Below, piece after piece: positions 54,377 through 60,928 of a stretch of 64,000 nucleotides of DNA; position 1 is the first letter of the stretch; every line of letters begins with the position of its first letter. Source of the DNA: an uncultured Sulfitobacter sp. Lineage in GTDB: Bacteria; Pseudomonadota; Alphaproteobacteria; Rhodobacterales; Rhodobacteraceae. The stretch lies in assembly GCA_937138475.1 (NCBI GenBank), contig CAKZPD010000022.1, forward strand, positions 62,001-126,000, written 5' to 3'. The notes beneath the pieces were generated by a model. It had not been told where the DNA came from. It saw only the letters and a program-made list of their open reading frames with translations, and made no database searches. A program made the position numbers and the translations under genes.

Positions 54377-55234
54377 TCACAGCGCGGCGCGCAGCGCCTG
54401 CAAATGCTCGGGCAGGGCGCGGGCGGTGATCGTCGCCTCTTTGACCAGCTGATCGAAATCGCGGGTAAAAATCTCCACCCGTTCACGATCGCGAAAGGCC
54501 ATGTAATGGCCGCCGGTGAACAGCACCGCCAACAGCGGGCCAAACACCGTGATCGGCGCTGAATAAAGCCGCCGGGCGTCGAACAGATAAATCCGCAACC
54601 GCGGATAGTGCTCGGCGCACAGCCCGATCAAATGATCAAGCTGGGCCCGCCGCACCGCCGGGGGCAGGCCCTCGTAATAGCCGCTGCCCGCGGCAAAGCT
54701 TTGCAGCTCGAACATCGGCATGGCGATTTCATAATCCGATTGCGCGTTCTGCATCCACTCCAGCCGGTCCTTTGAGGCATTGATCGCCTGTGTCGTGGTG
54801 CGCCCCAGATGCGGACCATATTCCCACTCCAACACGGCCTGGGTCTTGATCATATCGGGCAGCGCGGCCGGCACATGGCGGATCTTATAGCCGGCGGCCT
54901 CTTTGTGCCAATTAAAGATCCGCTCGTCGATCAGGGCGCGGGGCGCATGGCTGAACGACAGGCTGGCCGACAAAAGATCGGCGGCATTCTCGGGCCGGTC
55001 CGACAAGCCCAACAGCCAATCGCCCGACACCCCCAATGCGGCGGCCAAAGCCCCGATCACATGGGCGCTTGGCAGGCGCGCCCCATCCCCCGACAGCGCC
55101 TGCGACAGGGTCGACCGGTCGGCCCCGATCGCCCGCGCCAGCGCGCTTTTGCTGTGCCCCGACGCGGCCAACGCCCCGGCAAGGCGGCTTCGAAACAGCT
55201 CCGCGCGGGCAAATTTGCTTAATTGATCCGTCAT
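54377..55234 (-). CDS. XRE-type HTH regulator with a large C-terminal domain
   Basis: The 285-residue protein has an N-terminal HTH: FRSRLAGALAASGHSKSALA then IGADRSTLSQALSGDGARLP near residues 14-55, with ALAAALGVSGDWLLGLSDRP closing it. The remaining 200 residues (NWHKEAAGYKIRHVPAALPD, LEWEYGPHLGRTTTQAINAS, LRIYLFDARRLYSAPITVFG) do not match a domain I can name, but relatives beside lipid genes exist in Rhodobacteraceae. It is divergent from the fatty acid desaturase gene, so it probably controls it. Confidence 0.82.
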   Translation of the reverse strand: MTDQLSKFARAELFRSRLAGALAASGHSKSALARAIGADRSTLSQALSGDGARLPSAHVIGALAAALGVSGDWLLGLSDRPENAADLLSASLSFSHAPRALIDERIFNWHKEAAGYKIRHVPAALPDMIKTQAVLEWEYGPHLGRTTTQAINASKDRLEWMQNAQSDYEIAMPMFELQSFAAGSGYYEGLPPAVRRAQLDHLIGLCAEHYPRLRIYLFDARRLYSAPITVFGPLLAVLFTGGHYMAFRDRERVEIFTRDFDQLVKEATITARALPEHLQALRAAL

Positions 55235-55345
55235 CTGTTGATATATATCACCAATTGCCGGGAAATGTTAATTATTTTGGGAATAGGCAGCCACCGCCCC
55301 CGCGCCTATAGCAAACACATACCTCACAGCAGCCGGAGCCCCTTT

Positions 55346-56284
55346 GTGAACGCGATCTTGCCGCCGCAACCCAAAACCAGCACAGAAATCCCGCACCGTC
55401 CCAAACCCAAGGGCACGGGATGGGAACTCCCCACACTTGCGGTCTTGCTGGCGACCTTTGCGATCTGGGGGCTGGGGCTGGTGGCGCCGGTTTGGCTGGG
55501 CATCGCGCTGGTGGCGCTGGCGCTGGCGCAGCATTCCTCGTTGACCCATGAAATCTTGCACGGCCACCCGTTCCCGCACCGCTGGATGAACGAAACGTTG
55601 GGGCTGTTGCAAATCGGCCTGACGGTTCCCTATCAGCGGTTTCGCGATCTGCACCTGCTGCACCACCTGGATTCGCGCCTGACCGATCCCTATGACGATC
55701 CCGAAAGCAACTATCTGGATCCACAGGTCTGGGCGGCACTGCCGGCCTGGCGGCAAACCCTGCTGCGGGTGAACAACACATTGGCCGGCCGGATGATCAT
55801 CGGGCCGGTCCTGTCCCAGCTGTCCTTCATGGCCAGCGATTGGCGCGCCATCAGATCGGGCGACCGGGCGGCGCTTGTCGGCTGGTTGCTGCACCTGCCC
55901 AGCATCGCGGCGACCCTGGCGGTGGTGCACTGGGCGGGGATGCCCCTGTGGGCCTATCTGCTGGCGGTCTATATCGCCATGTCGATCCTGCGCATCCGCA
56001 CCTTTCTTGAGCACCAGGCCCACCTGCGCGCCAGCGGCCGCACCGTGATCGTCGAAGACCGCGGTATCCTGGCCTTCTTGTTTCTTTACAACAGCCTGCA
56101 CGTTGTCCACCATATGCACCCACGGGTGCCGTGGTATCACCTGCCCAAGCTGTATCGCGACAACAAGGCCCGCTATGTGGCGCGCAATCAGGGTTATGTC
56201 TATCGTTCTTACCGGGATGTCTTTGCGCAATACTTTTGGCGGGCAAAAGATCCGGTGCCGCATCCGCTCTGGCATAAGGGCTAG
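55346..56284 (+). CDS. Fatty acid desaturase, membrane di-iron
   Basis: The 312-residue desaturase-family protein starts at a GTG (55346) with GGAG eight bases upstream; the frame extends to 55223, but that overlaps the regulator's upstream DNA and lacks conservation. Three histidine boxes are clear: HEILHGH near residue 66, HLLHHLD near 98 and HVVHHMHP near 252. Hydrophobic helices flank them (LAVLLATFAIWGLGLVAPVW; IAATLAVVHWAGMPLWAYLL). It should introduce a double bond in, or hydroxylate, acyl lipids or a carotenoid-like lipid. Divergent HTH regulator upstream. Confidence 0.88.
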   Translation: MNAILPPQPKTSTEIPHRPKPKGTGWELPTLAVLLATFAIWGLGLVAPVWLGIALVALALAQHSSLTHEILHGHPFPHRWMNETLGLLQIGLTVPYQRFRDLHLLHHLDSRLTDPYDDPESNYLDPQVWAALPAWRQTLLRVNNTLAGRMIIGPVLSQLSFMASDWRAIRSGDRAALVGWLLHLPSIAATLAVVHWAGMPLWAYLLAVYIAMSILRIRTFLEHQAHLRASGRTVIVEDRGILAFLFLYNSLHVVHHMHPRVPWYHLPKLYRDNKARYVARNQGYVYRSYRDVFAQYFWRAKDPVPHPLWHKG

Positions 56285-56303
56285 GCTTGCGGCATGAAGG
56301 GGA

Positions 56304-57203
56304 ATGACCTGGTTTCCCCCTGATCTTTGGATCACCATGACCCTCGCGGCGGCCTGCTTTCAGACGCTGCGGTATATGTTCCAAAAACAACTGGCGGCCC
56401 GCACCCTCAGCGCGGCGGGCGCCACCTTTGCCCGGTTTTTGTATTCGGCGCCGCTGATTGCCGTTGGTCTGGCGGCCTATGTCTTTGTCAGCGGCCAAAG
56501 CCTGCCGCTGCCGCCACCGGCCTTTTGGGCGTTCTGCATGACCGGGGGGGTGGCGCAAATCACCGCGACCATCTGTGTGGTGCGCCTGTTTCAGATGCGC
56601 AATTTCGGCGTCGGCATCGCCTTGATGAAAACCGAGGTCATTCTTTCCGTGCTGGTCGGCCTGCTGCTGTTGGGCGAAGGGGTCAGCCTGCGCGCCTTTG
56701 CCGCCATCCTGCTGGGCCTGTGCGGGGTGCTGCTGCTGTCGGCCCAGCCGCGCGGCCGGGTGCTGAACGCCGGCATGGCGCTTGGGCTGGCCTCGGGGGC
56801 GCTCTTTGCGCTCTCCGCCGTCAGCTATCGTGGCGCTACGCTGAACGTGGCGGCGGCGGATCCCTGGCTGCGGGCCGGCACCACCCTCAGCGCGGTGACA
56901 ATGATGCAACTGCTGGGCATGGCGGTCTGGCTGTGGGCCGCGCAACCGGGGCAAATCGCAGCGGTCTGGGCGGCGCGGCGCAAGGCCCTGTGGATCGGAC
57001 TTTTGTCCATGGCCGGCTCGCTGGGTTGGTTCACCGCCTTCAGCCTGCAAACCGCCGCCTATGTCAAAGCCATCGGCCAGATCGAACTGGTGCTCAGCCT
57101 GATCGCCTCGGCGGTGTTCTTTCGGGAAAAAAGCACCCTGAAAGAGCTGACAGGCATGGCCATCCTCTGCGCTGCGATCCTGGCGCTCTTGTGGGTGGTC
57201 TAA
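56304..57203 (+). CDS. EamA/DMT family transporter
   Basis: The 299-residue protein has ten hydrophobic segments in two EamA-like halves. MTLAAACFQTLRYMFQKQLA opens the first, QMRNFGVGIALMKTEVILSV then LLLGEGVSLRAFAAILLGL closes it, and AYVKAIGQIELVLSLIASAV closes the second, ending FFREKSTLKELTGMAIL. These are typical for drug/metabolite exporters. The substrate is unknown. AAGGGG lies before the ATG, and the desaturase gene ends 19 bp upstream. The stop overlaps the NUDIX gene's stop. Confidence 0.88.
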   Translation: MTWFPPDLWITMTLAAACFQTLRYMFQKQLAARTLSAAGATFARFLYSAPLIAVGLAAYVFVSGQSLPLPPPAFWAFCMTGGVAQITATICVVRLFQMRNFGVGIALMKTEVILSVLVGLLLLGEGVSLRAFAAILLGLCGVLLLSAQPRGRVLNAGMALGLASGALFALSAVSYRGATLNVAAADPWLRAGTTLSAVTMMQLLGMAVWLWAAQPGQIAAVWAARRKALWIGLLSMAGSLGWFTAFSLQTAAYVKAIGQIELVLSLIASAVFFREKSTLKELTGMAILCAAILALLWVV

Positions 57204-57895
57204 CCGCCCTTGAGGCGCAGAAATAAATTCTCTTCGTCATTGTTCTTGAAAAATGGCACGCTGGCGGGCGGCGCCAAATCGCGGGCACGCGCCTCGATCT
57301 CGGCCATCACAACTTCGGTGATAAAAGGCATGTCAAACCGCCGCGCCTCCTGCAAAGGCACCCACTGCAAATGCGACAGCTCATCCGAGGCGGCGGAAAA
57401 ATCATCCAGATCACTGGCCAGATCCGCCGCATCAATCAGGAAAAACCGCGCATCAAACCGGCGCGGACGTCCGGGCGGCGTCAGGGCGCGAAACACGAAC
57501 TGCAATGGCGCGGCAAGGGGCACATGGCCGGTGCCGGCAAACCCCTGCCACCCCTCGGGAATGGCCCCAGGCCACACCCCCTTGCCGCCCAGGATCTGCC
57601 CGGTTTCCTCCCACAGCTCACGGATCGCCGCCACCGCCAAGGCATGGGCCAGATCGCCGGCACTGTCTGCCGCCAGCCGCCCGGCACACGGATCGGCAAT
57701 CGGGCTGGCCAGGGGCACCTGCGCATCGCCGTCATCCACCGCGCCGCCCGGAAAGACGAATTTGTTGGGCATGAACACCGCATTGGCGCCGCGCTGCCCC
57801 ATCAAGATCTTCGGCGCCACATGGCGATCGCGCAAAACAATCACCGTGCTGGCGTTGCGAATTGCGCTCTTGTCTATGCCCAAAGATGTCGTCAT
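57200..57895 (-). CDS. NUDIX hydrolase
   Basis: The 231-residue protein carries a NUDIX box as ALAVAAIRELWEETGQILGG near residue 87, with the REXWEE core intact. The preceding Gly-x5-Glu half is degenerate (GDLAHALA). The flanks (STVIVLRDRHVAPKILMGQR at the start, MPNKFVFPGGAVDDGD near 42) match the NUDT19/CoA-pyrophosphatase-like branch. The substrate is likely a nucleotide or CoA derivative. Its stop overlaps that of the convergent EamA gene by 4 bp. Confidence 0.9.
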   Translation of the reverse strand: MTTSLGIDKSAIRNASTVIVLRDRHVAPKILMGQRGANAVFMPNKFVFPGGAVDDGDAQVPLASPIADPCAGRLAADSAGDLAHALAVAAIRELWEETGQILGGKGVWPGAIPEGWQGFAGTGHVPLAAPLQFVFRALTPPGRPRRFDARFFLIDAADLASDLDDFSAASDELSHLQWVPLQEARRFDMPFITEVVMAEIEARARDLAPPASVPFFKNNDEENLFLRLKGG

Positions 57896-57993
57896 GTCCG
57901 GCCCCGCTTTTTGCCGCCACTATGGGCCGATCCCGCCGCCATGACCAGCCCAAAGCGCCAAGGCGCCAACCGCCCGGCCCACGTCCTTGCCTG

Positions 57994-58026
57994 TTTCTTT
58001 TGTTCTTAAATATCCCCGCCGGAGGC
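57994..58026 (-). repeat. Dispersed 33-bp repeat, copy 8 (after the DUF983 gene)
   Basis: On the minus strand it reads GCCTCCGGCGGGGATATTT, AA, then GAACAAAAGAAA. It follows the DUF983 gene by 34 bp in its orientation and precedes the NUDIX start by about 100 bp. Confidence 0.9.
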
Positions 58027-58060
58027 CCCGGCCCACGCCCCAGCCCCCAACAGCCGCGGT

Positions 58061-58438
58061 TTACCCGCGCGCGCCAAACCCGCCCAGGCCCCGCGCCCAT
58101 TGCAAACCAACAATCGCCCCCTTCAGCCGCGGCAGCAAATACAGCGACAGCGCCACACAGCCAATGGTCAACAAGGTAAACATCACCAAAGGCTCGGGCC
58201 GATAGGTGACAAAGGCCACATGCATCACCGGCGCCATCAAATGCCCGACAATCAAGATGGTCAGATAGGCCGGCCCGTCATCGGCCTTGTGATGAAAAAG
58301 CTCCTGGGTGCAGACGGTGCAACTGTCGTTGACCTTCAGATAGGATCGCAGCAAAGGGCCGCTGCCACAATTGGGGCATTTGCGTTTCCAGCCCAGCCAC
58401 ATGGCGCGTTTGGTGTCGCGGATCGGGTCTTGGGGCAT
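58061..58438 (-). CDS. DUF983 family membrane protein
   Basis: The 125-residue protein has an N-terminal zinc-ribbon-like part with two CxxC pairs (KRKCPNCGSGPLLRSYLKV and DSCTVCTQELFHH) and two transmembrane helices (YLTILIVGHLMAPVMHVAFV; LVMFTLLTIGCVALSLYLLP). HHKADDGPAY is the DUF983 signature. The family is widespread in alphaproteobacteria and often near cytochrome oxidase genes, but here its neighbours are a NUDIX hydrolase and an EF-hand protein. Function is unknown. Confidence 0.9.
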   Translation of the reverse strand: MPQDPIRDTKRAMWLGWKRKCPNCGSGPLLRSYLKVNDSCTVCTQELFHHKADDGPAYLTILIVGHLMAPVMHVAFVTYRPEPLVMFTLLTIGCVALSLYLLPRLKGAIVGLQWARGLGGFGARG

Positions 58439-58476
58439 GGGAATGGTGTCCTTTGGGATAATGGCGCAGCCCTATC

Positions 58477-58527
58477 TCAGCCCAGGGGGGCTGATCTATG
58501 CGGCGCGATGCCGCGCATGATTTTTTT
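58477..58527 (+). other. Two hairpins with T7 tract upstream of the EF-hand gene
   Basis: TCAGCCC (58477-58483) and GGGCTGA (58488-58494) form a perfect 7-bp stem with loop AGGG. GCGGC (58500-58504) and GCCGC (58510-58514) form a second stem with loop GCGAT, extended by A/T pairs across a bulge. Seven T follow at 58521-58527. No plus-strand gene lies upstream. It could be a leader attenuator for the EF-hand gene 115 bp downstream, or the end of a short RNA. Confidence 0.45.
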
Positions 58528-58641
58528 GCCCCGCCCGCGACGGAAACCGCGCCTGGGCGCGTTTAACCTCTATCAGCGCCGCAAAGGATGGGTCAATTGC
58601 CCGCTCTGGCCTTCAGGCGCGCAACATTGGAAAGGCAGATC

Positions 58642-59208
58642 ATGAAAACCGCATTGATAATTGGCGCATTGGGCTTAATCACCGCAGGCACGCTGGGCGG
58701 CATTGCCCTGGCGCGCGACGGCGGCGCCGCCATGCGCCCCAGCTTTGCCGAGCTGGATGCCAACGGCGATGGCAAACTGACCCAGGCCGAGCTGACAGCC
58801 CACCACAGCGCCCATCTGGCGCAGATCGACAGCGACGGTGATGGCATCCTCTCAGCTGATGAGCTGGCGCAGATGATGCACGGCCGGGCCGCCCGGCGCG
58901 CCGAACGGATGGTGGCGCGGCTGGACCAGGATAACGACGGCAAGCTGAGCATCGAGGAAATGCAGGATCACGCACAAAACGCGGGTCATGGCCGGATGTT
59001 CGATCACATGGACAGCGACAGCGATGGCGCCATCAGCGCCGAGGAATATGCCCAGCTCTCCTCCCATCACCGCAATAACAAGGGCAAAGGCGGGCATGGC
59101 AAAGACGGCGACCGGGCGCACCATGGCTGGGGGCCAAAATCGGGCCATGGTTTTGGACATGGCTTTTGGGGCGGCGCGGAGGATGACGACGCCGAAGATG
59201 ACTCCTAA
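58642..59208 (+). CDS. Secreted EF-hand calcium-binding protein
   Basis: The 188-residue precursor from the ATG at 58642 starts MKTALIIGALGLITAGTLGG, a signal peptide. Four canonical 12-residue EF loops run Asp39-Glu50 (DANGDGKLTQAE), Asp63-Glu74 (DSDGDGILSADE), Asp95-Glu106 (DQDNDGKLSIEE) and Asp124-Glu135 (DSDSDGAISAEE). The tail is rich in His and Gly (GKGGHGKDGDRAHHGWGPKS) and ends with an acidic patch (DDDAEDDS), which may bind metal. It precedes an ECF sigma cassette, so an envelope role in calcium or metal sensing is plausible. Confidence 0.9.
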   Translation: MKTALIIGALGLITAGTLGGIALARDGGAAMRPSFAELDANGDGKLTQAELTAHHSAHLAQIDSDGDGILSADELAQMMHGRAARRAERMVARLDQDNDGKLSIEEMQDHAQNAGHGRMFDHMDSDSDGAISAEEYAQLSSHHRNNKGKGGHGKDGDRAHHGWGPKSGHGFGHGFWGGAEDDDAEDDS

Positions 59209-59218
59209 GCTTGTCACT

Positions 59219-59255
59219 GGCGCCTGAAATCCCCAAATTCGGGGAATAAGGCGCC
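59219..59255 (+). other. Long imperfect hairpin between the EF-hand and ECF genes
   Basis: GGCGCCT (59219-59225) pairs with AGGCGCC (59249-59255), and inside it TCCCC (59230-59234) pairs with GGGGA (59241-59245) around AAATTC. Small internal loops of four and three bases separate the stems. No U-tract follows. It lies 11 bp after the EF-hand stop and about 150 bp before the sigma start, so it could be an mRNA 3' end or an operator. Confidence 0.5.
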
Positions 59256-59401
59256 GGGCAAGGTATACAGGTAACGGGGATCAGAAGGCGGGACACAGGG
59301 CAATGCAGCGTTTGGCACAGGTCACACAACACGCCCGAAAATGGGCCGGGCGCAGGGGGGCGGCCCGGCCCCTGGCAGTTGGGCGATCTCAAACGGCAAA
59401 G

Positions 59402-60025
59402 ATGACCTTGCCAGCCGATCCCGCCCTGACCCGCACCGAGGACGCGCAGCTTTTGGCCCGCTATGTGGCCAGGGACCGCGCCGCCGCCCAGACGTTGACC
59501 GATCGGCATTTGCCGGTGGTTTATCGTCACGCGTTGCGTTTGGTTGGCACCCCGGCCGAGGCCGAGGACATCGCCCAAGAGGTGATGCTGCGCCTGTGGC
59601 AGGCAGCCCCCGACTGGCGCGCCGATCAGGCCAGCCTGGCCACTTGGTTGTATCGGGTGACGGCCAACTTGTGTATTGACCGGCTGCGGCGGCGCAAGGT
59701 GGCGCGGCCGGGGCCATCGCTGTCGGCGGGGGATCTGACCGAACGGTTGCGCGACCCGGCGCCCTCGGCCGGGGCGCGTTTGCAAACCCAAAGCCGCCTT
59801 GACGCGTTGCAAGCGGCCTTGATGACCTTGCCGGAACGCCAACGCCAGGCGGTGGTGCTGCGCCATATCGAAGGGCTGTCAAACCCGCAGATCGCCCAGA
59901 TCATGCAGCAAAGCCTGCGCGCCACCGAAAGCCTGATCGCGCGCGGCAAAGACGGGCTGGCGCGGGCGCTTGCCGATAAGAAGACCGCGCTGGGATATCA
60001 AGATGACGATGATCAAGAGCTGTGA
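59402..60025 (+). CDS. ECF-type RNA polymerase sigma factor
   Basis: The 207-residue protein from the ATG at 59402 has a sigma2 region (LTDRHLPVVYRHALRLVGTP, AEAEDIAQEVMLRLWQAAPD, then LYRVTANLCIDRLRRRK) and a sigma4 HTH (LMTLPERQRQAVVLRHIEGL, SNPQIAQIMQQSLRATESLI). It belongs to the ECF group seen with small membrane partners in Rhodobacteraceae. The open frame to 59303 adds a basic leader that is probably untranslated. The next gene starts within 20 bp, so the partner is coupled. Confidence 0.92.
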   Translation: MTLPADPALTRTEDAQLLARYVARDRAAAQTLTDRHLPVVYRHALRLVGTPAEAEDIAQEVMLRLWQAAPDWRADQASLATWLYRVTANLCIDRLRRRKVARPGPSLSAGDLTERLRDPAPSAGARLQTQSRLDALQAALMTLPERQRQAVVLRHIEGLSNPQIAQIMQQSLRATESLIARGKDGLARALADKKTALGYQDDDDQEL

Positions 60026-60039
60026 CTGGGGGCCAGAAA

Positions 60040-60405
60040 ATGACAGAAGACAGAAAAATGACCGCAAAGCTGGACGCCATGCTGACCGCTGCTCAGCACG
60101 AAAGGCCGCCCGTGCCTGCGGGTCTGCGGATGCGGGTGCTGCAAGATGCAGACCGCCATCAGCGCCGCGGATCCGGCCAGCGTGACCGGGGCCATGGGGC
60201 GCCGCGATGGCCGCCGCGCCTTTTGGCCGCAATCGGGGGGTGGCCCGGTGCCGGCGGCTTGGTCGCCGCCACGCTTTGCGGTTTTTGGATCGGCGCCAAC
60301 CCGCCCGACCTTTGGTTTAACCTCAGCCCCTATGACAGCCCGCAATCGGCGCTGAGCATAGATTTCGGCTGGTCCGATTTACAGGAGAACACCGATGCCC
60401 TCTGA
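60040..60405 (+). CDS. Small membrane protein, probable anti-sigma partner
   Basis: About 121 residues from the ATG at 60040; a GTG at 60022 that overlaps the sigma stop (GTGA) is the alternative start. It has a soluble N-terminus (MTAKLDAMLTAAQHERPPVP), a basic stretch, one transmembrane segment (GAGGLVAATLCGFWIGA) and a periplasmic tail (PPDLWFNLSPYDSPQSALSI). Homologues are sometimes mislabelled as dihydroorotate dehydrogenase. No ZAS zinc motif is visible. Position between the sigma and CpxP-like genes makes an anti-sigma role likely but unproven. Overlaps the next gene by 11 bp. Confidence 0.72.
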   Translation: MTEDRKMTAKLDAMLTAAQHERPPVPAGLRMRVLQDADRHQRRGSGQRDRGHGAPRWPPRLLAAIGGWPGAGGLVAATLCGFWIGANPPDLWFNLSPYDSPQSALSIDFGWSDLQENTDAL

Positions 60406-60928
60406 TATGCCTTCAGGATCTGATCCCCAAACCCCCATCCCCCAGCGTGGCGCCGCGCCTTGGATGAAATGGCTCTTGGCCGGGTCGCTGGCGTTGAACC
60501 TGGCGGTGCTGGGTCTGGCGGCCGGGGCGATGTGGCGGGCGCATGGTTGGTCGGGGCCGTCACATGGGGTGCGCCACGGCGGCTATGCCCGGCCCTATAT
60601 TGCCGCGCTGGGGCATGATGCGCGGCGCGATTTGCTGGGCCAGATGCGCGGGCGCAGGGGCGCGATGCCCGCCCCGCAGGAAATGCAGGCCCAATATGCG
60701 GCGGTTTTGGCAGCATTGACCGCCCAGCCCTTTGCCCCAGACACCCTGAAACGCGCCCTTGCCGACCAGGCCCAAGCGGCGCAGCAATTTGAACAAGACG
60801 CCCATGCGGCCTTTTTGCAGATGGTTCTGGATATGTCCCCGGCGGCGCGCGCCGACTATGCCGCCCGGCTGGGGCGGATCATGGCGCATGGGCGGCGGCC
60901 CTTCAGGCGGCAGGGCGGCTCAGAATAA
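60395..60928 (+). CDS. Periplasmic heavy-metal-sensor / CpxP-like protein
   Basis: The 177-residue protein has one N-terminal membrane helix (WMKWLLAGSLALNLAVLGLA near residue 23) and a helical periplasmic domain. LGHDARRDLLGQMRGRRGAM, QAQYAAVLAALTAQPF and FLQMVLDMSPAARADYAARL match the CpxP / zinc-resistance-associated / 'periplasmic heavy metal sensor' group. It starts inside the upstream small-protein gene and completes the sigma cassette; such proteins are often the envelope sensor. Its last 26 bp overlap the 3' end of the convergent PleD-like gene. Confidence 0.85.
   Translation: MPSDMPSGSDPQTPIPQRGAAPWMKWLLAGSLALNLAVLGLAAGAMWRAHGWSGPSHGVRHGGYARPYIAALGHDARRDLLGQMRGRRGAMPAPQEMQAQYAAVLAALTAQPFAPDTLKRALADQAQAAQQFEQDAHAAFLQMVLDMSPAARADYAARLGRIMAHGRRPFRRQGGSE

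Noticed and set aside
55268..56338. A 356-codon minus-strand frame antisense to the desaturase gene
   Set aside because: The plus-strand frame has three intact histidine boxes and helices, while the antisense product is rich in Arg, Gln and His as shadow frames are.
55851..57050. A 399-codon minus-strand frame antisense to the EamA transporter gene
   Set aside because: Low-complexity, Arg/Gly/Gln-rich product; the plus-strand gene has ten clean hydrophobic segments.
14385..58026. CRISPR array made of the 33-bp repeats
   Set aside because: Copies are kilobases apart, on both strands, with no regular spacers and no cas genes.
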